Shown piece by piece: positions 1 through 6,049 of a DNA stretch of 9,792 bases. The notes under the pieces are model-generated. The model saw only the letters and a program-made list of their open reading frames with translations, ran no database searches and had not been told where the DNA came from. The translations under genes were made by a program, and so were the position numbers. The DNA comes from Phycisphaerae bacterium (GTDB taxonomy: Bacteria > Planctomycetota > Phycisphaerae > Sedimentisphaerales > SG8-4), in assembly GCA_030603035.1 (NCBI GenBank), contig JAUVYQ010000097.1:1-9792 (forward strand), read 5' to 3'. The number at the start of each line of letters is the position of its first letter. The stretch's first letter is position 1.

Positions 1-1311
1 CAAATATGAACAAATCGCAGTCGAAAGTGCTAAACCCGCCACTCCCATAAACCAGATAAGAGTCAGATTAAGAATAACATTTACAAGCACCGCTATCATC
101 GCACTTCGCATCGGTGCCTTAGAGTTATGCATAGAATAGAATGCTCTTGTAACAATCTGCTGGATGAAAAATCCGCTCAAACCCAGCGCATAAAACAACA
201 GCGCCAGCGCCGTTGCTTCGGTATCGCCGGCCGTGAATTTTCCGTGCTCGAACATCGCCGAAACCAATGGCCTGGCCACCAGAAACAATCCGGCAGTTGC
301 GGGGATCGCAATGAACACGGCTGCTTGAATCCCCCTCGAGATGGTTTTGCGCAGGGCATCGAAATTTCTTCTCGCCGCATCGGCGCTCATCACCGGAAAA
401 ATTGCAGTGGCTAATGATATTCCTAAAACTCCCAACGGCAGTTGATACAGCCGTTGAGCGCCATTAAGATAGGAAACACAACCACGGCGTAAAGGATATG
501 TTATCTGGTTACCCATAAATAAAAATACGTCTCCCTTTTCCGCTGAACCGGAAAACCACCACGCTATAAGGTCGTCAGCCAGTGTATTTATCTGTGTTAC
601 GGTCAGCCCTAAAATCATCGGTCCCATCATCATCATAATTTTTTTGAAGGCGTCGGTACGAATTTCCCATGCAGGCCTGATTGAAATCCCGCCGGCGCGC
701 AAAGGCGGAACCTGAATTATTATCTGAACCAGCCCCGCGACAAGGACCGTCACCGCAACGACGAAAACCAGACTGCCCGGCTCCATCCCAAAGACCCACC
801 CGCCCAGGCACAGGGAGCTGATAATAAAAATGTTCAGCACAATCGGCGCCGCAGCCGGAGAGGCAAAGTGCCTGTGTACGTTAAGAATCCCCGCCAATAT
901 CGCTACCAGACAAACCATCAGCATATACGGAAGCATAACGGAGGTCAGAGACAAAATCAGCCGCGTCTCGGAATTCGCTGCGAATAATTTAAGGTAAATC
1001 CAGATTCCAGCCCATCCAAGCAGCACCAATGCCGCCAGCAGGACAAATATGACTGTAACTACGGTATCTGCCAGACGAGAGGCTTTTTGAGGGTCCTCGT
1101 GGAGCTGGTGGCTATAGACGGGAATAAATGAGGCCGATGCGGCGCCCTCACCAAAAAGTCTTCTGCTGAGATTGGGTATTTTAAATGCAATAAACCACGC
1201 ATCAAGCAGTCCGCTGGCACCGAAAAAATAGAAGTACAATATGGTACGTATCAAGCCGAACGCTCTGCTGACCGCCGTAAGAGAGGCAATTTGTCTAAAG
1301 CCTTTTATCAT
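1..1311 (-). CDS. murJ: MurJ lipid II flippase, 3'-truncated by window edge
   Basis: I translated this frame by hand from the ATG at 1309-1311 and found 437 codons with no stop, so the gene continues past base 1. MurJ (MviN family, MOP superfamily) flips lipid II across the inner membrane for peptidoglycan synthesis. The N-terminus matches the family well: S15-R16, R22, D37 and the stretch KIPNLSRR-LFGEGA (residues 44-57) correspond to the conserved first-helix Ser-Arg, Arg24, Asp39 and Arg52 region of E. coli MurJ, aligned from memory. Many hydrophobic segments follow. The family is usually about 510 residues, so roughly the last two helices lie outside the window. The gene is 62 nt downstream of the SEDS polymerase on the same strand, a natural operon partner. 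No Shine-Dalgarno sequence is visible before the ATG. The identification is confident. Confidence 0.93.
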   Translation of the reverse strand, partial: MIKGFRQIASLTAVSRAFGLIRTILYFYFFGASGLLDAWFIAFKIPNLSRRLFGEGAASASFIPVYSHQLHEDPQKASRLADTVVTVIFVLLAALVLLGWAGIWIYLKLFAANSETRLILSLTSVMLPYMLMVCLVAILAGILNVHRHFASPAAAPIVLNIFIISSLCLGGWVFGMEPGSLVFVVAVTVLVAGLVQIIIQVPPLRAGGISIRPAWEIRTDAFKKIMMMMGPMILGLTVTQINTLADDLIAWWFSGSAEKGDVFLFMGNQITYPLRRGCVSYLNGAQRLYQLPLGVLGISLATAIFPVMSADAARRNFDALRKTISRGIQAAVFIAIPATAGLFLVARPLVSAMFEHGKFTAGDTEATALALLFYALGLSGFFIQQIVTRAFYSMHNSKAPMRSAMIAVLVNVILNLTLIWFMGVAGLALSTAICSYL

Positions 1312-1373
1312 TTCGATGCTCGATACCCGATGCCGGCTGCTCGTGTCTGCTGTTTGCTGAAGCGAGCTGCGCT

Positions 1374-2609
1374 TCACGTTTTACGTGCTACGGTGAAAGG
1401 TCTGCAGCGCCCGACGTTATTTAATAATCCGACAGCAGCCATACTGACCAGCAGGCTTGACCCGCCGTAGCTTACCAGCGGCAAAGTCAGGCCTGTAATC
1501 GGCATCAGCCCCACTGTCATACTCACATTGACGATGACCTCAACTGCAAACATTGCCACAATACCGACCGCGAGCAATCTGCCGAATGGGTCGGTATTGT
1601 TCCCTGCAATTTCCAATCCGCAGCCAATAAGAATCACATAAAGCCCCACCAGGCCCAGGCAGCCCCAGAAGCCCCATTGATGGGCGATAATACCAAATAT
1701 AAAGTCGTTGTGCCTGTTTTCTAAAAAATCGTATTTGACAAAGGGGCCTCGTCGAAAACCATACCCTTTGGCACCACCGGAAGCAACGGCATATTTTGAG
1801 CGAATCAGATGCCAACCCCAATTACTCTTCCATTGCTTTTCACTGAATTTCGTGCCGACAAGAATCTCGCCCAGGGTCGGGTTTTGCTCGGCCTGCCGGC
1901 GAATCCAGCTGCTCTGCAGCAGGACGCTGCTTATTCTGGTTCGCTGATAATTCTCCATCTTCCACCACAGCAGGGGGCTAATTAGAAGTGCCATAAGTAC
2001 CACAATCAGCAAATGCTTAATCTTCGCTCCCGCCACAAACAGCATAGTGAACAAGATGGGCATCATCAGCAAGACCGTGCCCAAATCCGGCTCGAGCAGG
2101 ATTAGGAGCATTGGCAGCAGCGTCAGCACAAACGGTCCAATCAGAGCGCTGAAATTGCGGTAGTTGCTGCGATAACGCAGGTACCACGCCAGCGCAAGGA
2201 TATAGGCCAGCTTGCAGATTTCTGATGGCTGTATCTGTGGCAATTTCGGATGGATTCTAATCCATCTGTGCGTACGATTGATCAATGGGACGAACCAGAG
2301 ATTTACGTATTTGCCGAGCAGTACAACCGCCAGAAGCAGCAGGACAAAGCCGTATATCCAGTAGCTGACCGCCCCAAACCGCCGGTAATTGACCAGGTTA
2401 ACTGCTATGAAGCCGATGACCCCAATCGCAGCGAATATGACCTGTTTTTTCCAGAGATTGCCCAACCCACCGGTTTCGCTTGCCGGGCTCGGCTCCGCAG
2501 GGTGGCCAACCGAATAAATGGCCGCTATCCCGATGGCAACCAGGGCTAAAGCCGTCGCCAGCAAGCATAGTCTTACAAATATAAGCCGTCCTTTTAGAAA
2601 GTTGTGCAT
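1374..2609 (-). CDS. rodA: SEDS-family peptidoglycan polymerase (RodA/FtsW type)
   Basis: This is a multi-pass membrane glycosyltransferase that polymerises lipid II into glycan strands with a class B PBP. Residue numbers here count from a GTG at 2663, which gives 429 aa. Family marks are W134 in HRWI, QPSE (145-148), EPDLGT (191-196), the H-N-D-F motif with D320, equivalent to the essential loop Asp of RodA, and the signature LPLVSYGGSSLL (394-405). I prefer the ATG at 2607-2609 (M19): it gives the usual short basic N-terminus before the first helix, whereas the GTG start adds an extra hydrophobic stretch. Neither start has a clear Shine-Dalgarno sequence. The loop between YQRTR and SGG is about 25 residues longer than in E. 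coli RodA. RodA versus FtsW cannot be settled from the sequence alone; pairing with murJ suggests an envelope operon. The symbol is tentative. Confidence 0.88.
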   Translation of the reverse strand: MHNFLKGRLIFVRLCLLATALALVAIGIAAIYSVGHPAEPSPASETGGLGNLWKKQVIFAAIGVIGFIAVNLVNYRRFGAVSYWIYGFVLLLLAVVLLGKYVNLWFVPLINRTHRWIRIHPKLPQIQPSEICKLAYILALAWYLRYRSNYRNFSALIGPFVLTLLPMLLILLEPDLGTVLLMMPILFTMLFVAGAKIKHLLIVVLMALLISPLLWWKMENYQRTRISSVLLQSSWIRRQAEQNPTLGEILVGTKFSEKQWKSNWGWHLIRSKYAVASGGAKGYGFRRGPFVKYDFLENRHNDFIFGIIAHQWGFWGCLGLVGLYVILIGCGLEIAGNNTDPFGRLLAVGIVAMFAVEVIVNVSMTVGLMPITGLTLPLVSYGGSSLLVSMAAVGLLNNVGRCRPFTVARKT

Positions 2610-2824
2610 AACGGCAAAATACCATAGGGCCGCCAAAATTGCATATACGAACTGCAAAATCACAAAAAATTATTTTTGCAGCAAAATGCCGTACCGGAGC
2701 GAGGCTGGCCTAAAATAGCCCAAACAGACCTATTAACCCAAATTAACAGCCGAAAAGCAGCCTTTAGTCTTTTTCGTTACAAGCTCTGTATGTCTATTTC
2801 TATAGGATTATGCCCTATCTTTAA

Positions 2825-2871
2825 TTTTTTTGTGTTTTTTTACATTTTTTTTGTTTTTTTTACATTTTTTT
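2825..2871. repeat. Five T-tracts phased at about 10 bp (probable curved DNA)
   Basis: Runs of six to eight T lie at about 2825-2831, 2835-2841, 2845-2852, 2854-2861 and 2865-2871, with centres about 10 bp apart, close to one helical turn. Part of the tract is a two-copy repeat of about 20 bp (G-T-run-ACA-T-run). Phased A/T tracts are known to bend DNA and to act as UP-like elements. This block ends 1 bp before a candidate -35 box, so a promoter-activating role is a reasonable inference. Confidence 0.6.
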
Positions 2872-2872
2872 C

Positions 2873-2901
2873 TTGACTTACGCGGAAGCTTATGATATTT
2901 T
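2873..2901 (+). promoter_or_regulatory. Predicted sigma-70-type promoter for the dockerin-like gene
   Basis: TTGACT (2873-2878) is followed after 17 bp by TATTTT (2896-2901), and TGA immediately before the -10 gives an extended TG motif. The phased T-tracts lie directly upstream. Transcription would begin near 2908, leaving a leader of about 270 nt before the ATG at 3181. Confidence 0.5.
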
Positions 2902-2907
2902 ACACTT

Positions 2908-3180
2908 AATCTTCACCAACAATGACCCGTGCGTATAGTTTTTCGGCGCACATTTTCGCCAATCGGCGGGAAAGGAGGGTGCATAGGAGCAGAAAGATGT
3001 TGGTTTTTTTGTCCGGCTACTCCTGCCAGCCGGTACGTTCTGTCCACACAGGATATTGAGCAGACGTAATTAGATGAGAGATTTTATATCAGGCAGGAGC
3101 AAGATTCGTAATTTGTGTAGAAACCAAGATGGTGCAGAGCTTGTGGCTCTGCGAAGAAGAAAAGAAAGGAAGGCTGAATC
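2908..3180 (+). promoter_or_regulatory. Long leader RNA with several self-complementary segments
   Basis: The stretch between the predicted start site and the ATG holds short inverted repeats: GTGCG/CGCAC (2929-2933 with 2947-2951), CGCC/GGCG (2957-2960 with 2965-2968), CCGGCT/AGCCGG (3013-3018 with 3028-3033) and a perfect 7-bp hairpin GCAGAGC/GCTCTGC (3134-3140 with 3146-3152). The 9-nt loop of the third hairpin contains CTCCTGCC (3020-3027). That segment is fully complementary to GGCAGGAG (3092-3099) and its CTCCT part also to AGGAG (2985-2989), so alternative pairings are possible. I do not recognise a known riboswitch class. The gene's own ribosome binding site, AAGGAAGG at about 3167-3173, lies after the last hairpin. 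Confidence 0.4.
2997..3059 (+). CDS. Possible 20-residue leader peptide
   Basis: An ATG at 2997 opens a 20-codon frame (MLVFLSGYSC... ending ...VHTGY) that stops with TGA at 3057-3059. AGGAG (2985-2989) sits 7 nt upstream, a good Shine-Dalgarno spacing. The frame lies inside the leader and spans the CCGGCT/AGCCGG hairpin, whose loop could pair with that same AGGAG. There is no obvious run of a single amino acid as in classic attenuators. It could equally be a chance ORF in a non-coding leader. Confidence 0.25.
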   Translation: MLVFLSGYSCQPVRSVHTGY

Positions 3181-4035
3181 ATGAAAAAGATTATTTTTGT
3201 TCTGGTGGTGTTGTTGCTCGCGGTTCCGGCGTGGGCGACGACTGTTACCATTACCGCCACTCAGGTGGGTACTACAGACCAGGTCGAGATCAAGTACGTC
3301 TCGGTCGGGAACCTGCCAAGAGCGTTTGGTCTGGACATCACGGTCACCGACGGGAATATTGTTGCCTGTGAACCCAATATGGTCGGTGAGTGCACCGCGG
3401 ATGTTAAGGGCTATGGTATTTTCCCCGGCACAATCGTCATTGAAGCGGACGGTACCGTTTCCAATGATGGTACTCCGGTCGCTCCGCCTGGTGCCACGGG
3501 TGCTCTTGGTGGTATTGACACCAATGGCATCACCATCGAGATGGGCTCGCTGTATGTGGATGGTAACGCTCCGCCTCTCGAAGGCGTGCTTTGCACGATT
3601 ACAGTGACCAAGAGCTGCACCGTGAAAATTGCAGGGAACGCAGCCCGCTGCGGCACTGGCAGCGCATTAGGCGTGGTTATGGAAAATCCCGATGAAGTGA
3701 TCATTGAGACTTACGTCCCCGGCGGCGTGATCATCCCGTCTAAGTGCTTAGTTGTTGGACAGGTGGTCGGCGGTGTCCTCATCACGCAGGATATGTATGA
3801 CCTGTGGGTGGTTTTAGGTGAGCCGCTTTCCTGGTGCTATGACTGCCATTACCGCTGCGATACAGACGGCGACTGCGATGTTGACGGCATCGATGTTGGT
3901 GTGCTTGTAAACGGCTGGTCTGTTTATGATCCTCGTGCTGACACCGACAACGATGGTGATGTTGACGGCATCGATGTTGGCAACATGGTTACCGGCTGGA
4001 ACAGTGGATGTGGGCCGTGTACACCAATACCGTAA
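3181..4035 (+). CDS. Secreted protein with cohesin-like region and C-terminal dockerin-type repeats
   Basis: This 284-residue exported protein begins with a clear signal peptide (MKK, hydrophobic core to about residue 17, A-W-A at 17-19). Residues about 21-180 are beta-rich and Gly/Val/Thr-rich and resemble a cohesin-like fold; that assignment is by style only. The C-terminus has two Ca-binding loops of dockerin type, D227-T-D-G-D-C-D-V-D-G-I-D238 and D254-T-D-N-D-G-D-V-D-G-I-D265, each followed by a hydrophobic helix ending in G-W. Position 6 of the first loop is Cys232 instead of Gly. Cysteines are frequent (12 in all; C219, C222, C226, C232, C277, C280 cluster around the loops), which suggests disulphides. 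AAGGAAGG at about 3167-3173 supports this start. The downstream neighbour is a PEP-CTERM protein, so both are probably surface or exported products made together. The substrate or partner is unknown. Confidence 0.85.
   Translation: MKKIIFVLVVLLLAVPAWATTVTITATQVGTTDQVEIKYVSVGNLPRAFGLDITVTDGNIVACEPNMVGECTADVKGYGIFPGTIVIEADGTVSNDGTPVAPPGATGALGGIDTNGITIEMGSLYVDGNAPPLEGVLCTITVTKSCTVKIAGNAARCGTGSALGVVMENPDEVIIETYVPGGVIIPSKCLVVGQVVGGVLITQDMYDLWVVLGEPLSWCYDCHYRCDTDGDCDVDGIDVGVLVNGWSVYDPRADTDNDGDVDGIDVGNMVTGWNSGCGPCTPIP
3877..3980 (+). repeat. Nucleotide-level duplication of the Ca-binding loop
   Basis: A 23-bp segment at 3877-3899 recurs exactly at 3958-3980, 81 bp (27 codons) later. It encodes the D-V-D-G-I-D-V-G part of both dockerin-type loops. 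Identity at synonymous positions points to a recent duplication or gene conversion rather than ancient repeats kept only at protein level. Confidence 0.8.
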
Positions 4036-4118
4036 TCGTTGGTACCGGTAAGCAAGTAAAGTTAGTTTTGTAACAAATTAACAAATTAATAATGGGGAGT
4101 TTTTGAAAGGAGAAGATG

Positions 4119-4691
4119 ATGAAGAAATTGTTGATTTTAATGTTGGTTCTTGGCATGGCCTCGTTGGCTCATGCAGTTCCGGTTCCGGCAGGTAGTTTAA
4201 TCTTTACCCTGAATGGTGAGCCTCAACCGGAGGAGATTGTACTTGTGCCGTGTCAGAGTGTTGAGCTTGACCTTGAGTTAGCGGACGGTCACAACATAGG
4301 AGGAGCAGGGTTTGGCTATTTCCTCTCGTATGAGCTCACTGACACCACTGCAGAGTTACTCTGGGAAGGCACAGTGTTTCCGACAGATATGGATCTGCCC
4401 GGCAAGTACCAGAACGAGAGCGCTCGATATGGTGAGATTACTCAATCGCAGATCTTCAATCCTGCTATGCCTGGCCCGACAGTTCTGATGAAAGGGCTCA
4501 TGCTTCACTGTCTGGAGCAGCCGTCGGAGCTGGACCTGGTAATCTCAGTTCTTGGTGTAACCATGATTGACGGTCTCGAGATTGACCAAGGAGTTGTGCA
4601 TACGCTGCACATAAGGCAGATACCTGAGCCGATGACGATTGCACTATTAGGTCTGGGTAGTTTGTTCCTGATGCGTCGGCGTCGGAAATAA
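4119..4691 (+). CDS. PEP-CTERM sorting domain protein
   Basis: An exported protein of 190 or 191 residues. It has an N-terminal signal peptide (KKLLILMLVLGMASLAHA, cleavage likely after A-H-A) and a C-terminal sorting tail at residues 170-191 (counted from 4116): P-E-P, a hydrophobic helix, then RRRRK. In the known system the tail is recognised by an exosortase, which removes it during export to the cell surface; no exosortase gene lies in this window. The middle is Glu/Leu-rich with no domain I recognise. Two ATGs are adjacent (4116 and 4119). AGGAG at 4108-4112 is 3 nt from the first and 6 nt from the second, so I prefer 4119. It sits 80 nt after the dockerin-like gene with no terminator between, and is probably co-transcribed with it. 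Confidence 0.88.
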   Translation: MKKLLILMLVLGMASLAHAVPVPAGSLIFTLNGEPQPEEIVLVPCQSVELDLELADGHNIGGAGFGYFLSYELTDTTAELLWEGTVFPTDMDLPGKYQNESARYGEITQSQIFNPAMPGPTVLMKGLMLHCLEQPSELDLVISVLGVTMIDGLEIDQGVVHTLHIRQIPEPMTIALLGLGSLFLMRRRRK

Positions 4692-4730
4692 GACGAGGCT
4701 AAGGCCAACAAATTGGTTTGTTTTGTGAAG

Positions 4731-4764
4731 AAAGGGGCAAGTCCTTTGACTTGCCTCTTTTTTT
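4731..4764 (+). terminator. Strong intrinsic terminator after the PEP-CTERM gene
   Basis: A 13-bp stem (4731-4743 pairing with 4748-4760, one G-T wobble) with a CTTT loop ends in a run of T to 4764. The GC-rich core is GGGCAAGTC/GACTTGCC. This is a textbook rho-independent terminator 40 bp after the stop codon and ends the exported-protein operon. Confidence 0.92.
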
Positions 4765-4810
4765 GTGGTATTTATTAGCCACAGAAGGTATTAACCCTAA
4801 TTTCTCATTA

Positions 4811-5009
4811 ACCGCAGAGACCGCCGAGTCCGCAGAGAAAAAAATAATGTATCTCTATAATTTTTAATCGGTTACATAAAGGACGAGCTTGTTCTTTGGT
4901 CATTGCTCAATGAAGTTGTATTTACAGACTGTAATTGTCGCTAATTCGACAAATTTAACATAATCCTTTATCCTGCAACGACCTCTGCGCTCTCTGCGTG
5001 CTTGGCGGT
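4811..5009. repeat. Extragenic inverted repeat made of 9-nt units
   Basis: The left arm, 4811-4837, is three tandem 9-mers: ACCGCAGAG, ACCGCCGAG, TCCGCAGAG. The right arm, 4982-5009, read on the minus strand, is ACCGCCAAG, CACGCAGAG, AGCGCAGAG. The 28-nt arms match at 20 positions when one is inverted. The roughly 145 bp between them is AT-rich with no coding frame I can support. This type of CGCAGAG repeat is a familiar extragenic sequence in environmental bacterial genomes, from memory. It fills most of the 4765-5043 gap, in which I see no gene. Confidence 0.6.
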
Positions 5010-5043
5010 GAAATATCCAGGTTAAGTCAGAGGCGACTATTTG

Positions 5044-5072
5044 TTGTTGGTAGAATTGTTTTTTGCTATACT
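5044..5072 (+). promoter_or_regulatory. Extended -10 promoter ahead of the truncated toxin gene
   Basis: TTGTTG (5044-5049), a 17-bp spacer and TATACT (5067-5072), with TGC immediately before the -10, form an extended -10 promoter. The ATG at 5080 begins only 7 nt after the -10 box, so the transcript would be leaderless or nearly so. No Shine-Dalgarno sequence precedes that ATG, which agrees. Confidence 0.5.
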
Positions 5073-5079
5073 ATCATAG

Positions 5080-5268
5080 ATGGAATACAAATTTACGAAC
5101 TATTTCGAGAATGAGATATTGCGCAAACGCCCATACATTAAAAAAGAATGGTGTATTAGAATCGTGGCCAACCCTATCCGTGTTGAGCGCCAAGAAAATA
5201 ATCGTTTCAGGTTCTGGGGAATTGTCGATGAGCTTGAAGGGCGTGTTTTACGTGTGATAACTCTTTAA
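5080..5268 (+). CDS. Putative toxin of a DUF2283-linked pair, truncated by an in-frame stop
   Basis: A 62-residue basic protein (MEYKFTNYFENEILRKRPYIKKEW...VLRVITL). Its style matches small proteins that I recall encoded just upstream of DUF2283 genes and treated as toxins of a toxin-antitoxin pair; the biochemical activity is unknown to me. The frame stops at TAA 5266-5268. Reading straight on in the same frame gives DKTTIHNAFPDRSFKL and a TGA that overlaps the ATG of the next gene. Family members, from memory, end with an H-N-A-F-P-D-R motif, so this copy seems to have lost its C-terminus to a single nonsense change. The product may be inactive, or the stop may be a sequencing error. Transcription probably starts at the extended -10 promoter directly upstream. 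Confidence 0.7.
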   Translation: MEYKFTNYFENEILRKRPYIKKEWCIRIVANPIRVERQENNRFRFWGIVDELEGRVLRVITL

Positions 5269-5319
5269 GATAAGACTACAATACATAATGCTTTTCCTGA
5301 CAGGAGCTTTAAATTATGA
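5269..5319 (+). pseudogene. Decayed C-terminal tail of the toxin gene
   Basis: Directly after the TAA at 5266-5268, the same frame stays open for 16 codons (DKTTIHNAFPDRSFKL) and ends at TGA 5317-5319. That TGA overlaps the DUF2283 start as ATGA, the usual arrangement for translationally coupled pairs. The preserved motif and overlap indicate that the stop is recent and that the original gene ran from 5080 to 5319. Confidence 0.65.
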
Positions 5320-5534
5320 AACTGAGATATTATCCTGAAACTGACTCTTTGTATATTGATCTGGCCGACAGGTCAAGTGTTGAAAGCAAAGAGGTCTCCG
5401 AAGGGATCGTCCTGGATTATGACGCTGATGGCAATCTTGTTGGTATCGACATTGACAATGCCAGTAAAAAGCTTGAACTGGATGAGCTGGTCCTGAGCAA
5501 GCTTCCCACCCGGACGCAAACGCTTTCAGCATAA
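5316..5534 (+). CDS. DUF2283 family protein, putative antitoxin
   Basis: A 72-residue acidic protein with the DUF2283 pattern: YYPETDSLYIDL at 5-16, a conserved Glu/Val block (E23, E26, V27) and EGIVLDYDADGNLVGIDID at 29-47. The DUF2283 family is small and usually found beside small basic partners, so an antitoxin role is inferred from context and not shown. CAGGAG (5301-5306) lies 9 nt before the ATG. The start overlaps the original stop of the upstream toxin frame (ATGA), which argues for translational coupling in the intact ancestor. With the toxin truncated, coupling would now be weakened because ribosomes stop 48 nt earlier. Confidence 0.85.
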   Translation: MKLRYYPETDSLYIDLADRSSVESKEVSEGIVLDYDADGNLVGIDIDNASKKLELDELVLSKLPTRTQTLSA

Positions 5535-5592
5535 TCTTTTTAGGCGCTGATTACGGCGTAGTTTTTTAGACACGGATTAGCACAGTTTCATT

Positions 5593-5624
5593 CCTTTTTC
5601 AGAGGCGAATTACGCTGAAAAAGG
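5593..5624. repeat. 10-bp perfect palindrome between the two toxin-antitoxin-like modules
   Basis: CCTTTTTCAG (5593-5602) and CTGAAAAAGG (5615-5624) form a perfect 10-bp stem with a 12-nt loop. The sequence after the stem on the plus strand is GTTTGT rather than a T-run, so it is a weak terminator at best. It fills part of the 134-bp gap between the DUF2283 and HEPN genes and could block read-through or be an extragenic repeat. Confidence 0.5.
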
Positions 5625-5668
5625 GTTTGTAGAACTACTATCAAACATAATAGTGTTAGGGGAAAGCT

Positions 5669-6049
5669 ATGGACAAAAAGTCTCAGGAGTGGTTAAAACA
5701 AGCCGATTATGATATGGATACCGCAGAATTTATGTTTAATGGTGGGAGGTTTTTTTATACCGTCTTTATGTGTCATCTATCTATAGAAAAGGCGATGAAA
5801 GGTCTTTATCAGGAGAGGTTAAAAGAAACACCGCCAAGAACTCACAACCTTGTTTATTTGCTAAACAAAATTGGCGTTAAGCCGGCAGAGGCCATCGGAA
5901 GATTCGTCATAAAACTCAGTGAAGCCAATGTTCTTACAAGGTATCCTGAGGATATAGATAAATTACAAAAAGACTACACACAAATTGTGGTCAAGGATAT
6001 GCTTATTAGAAGTAAGGAAGTCCTGAGATGGATAAAAAAACAGTATTAG
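5669..6049 (+). CDS. HEPN domain protein, toxin-like partner of a nucleotidyltransferase
   Basis: A 126-residue, largely helical protein of the HEPN type: an N-terminal EWLKQADYDMDTAEFMF helix (7-23), the CHLSIEKAMKGLY helix (35-47), P-P-R-T-H-N-L (55-61) and T-R-Y-P-E (90-94) near the end. HEPN proteins paired with MNT nucleotidyltransferases often act as RNases in type VII toxin-antitoxin systems. The usual RNase motif R-x4-6-H is not visible: the nearest spacing, R27 to H36, has 8 residues between. Catalytic activity is therefore doubtful and it may belong to the non-RNase branch. AGGGGA (5658-5663) with 5-nt spacing supports the start. The gene overlaps the next by 22 nt, which implies coupled translation. 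Confidence 0.85.
   Translation: MDKKSQEWLKQADYDMDTAEFMFNGGRFFYTVFMCHLSIEKAMKGLYQERLKETPPRTHNLVYLLNKIGVKPAEAIGRFVIKLSEANVLTRYPEDIDKLQKDYTQIVVKDMLIRSKEVLRWIKKQY

Noticed and set aside
2908..3060. Cyclic-di-GMP (GEMM) or cobalamin riboswitch in the leader
   Set aside because: The conserved GEMM core and the B12 box are not present. Only generic hairpins can be seen.
4036..4115. Sigma-54-type promoter, as found before some PEP-CTERM genes
   Set aside because: No GG-N10-GC element of the right form is visible in this gap or before the dockerin-like gene.
5063..5257. Alternative plus-strand frame (64 codons) overlapping the toxin gene
   Set aside because: It starts inside the promoter's -10 region and has no recognisable composition. 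The overlapping frame from 5080 shows the expected family style and the coupled overlap with DUF2283.
5545..5592. Sequence resembling CACGGATTAGCACAG extragenic repeats
   Set aside because: Only one degenerate copy is present and no inverted partner was found, so it is not reported as a repeat.
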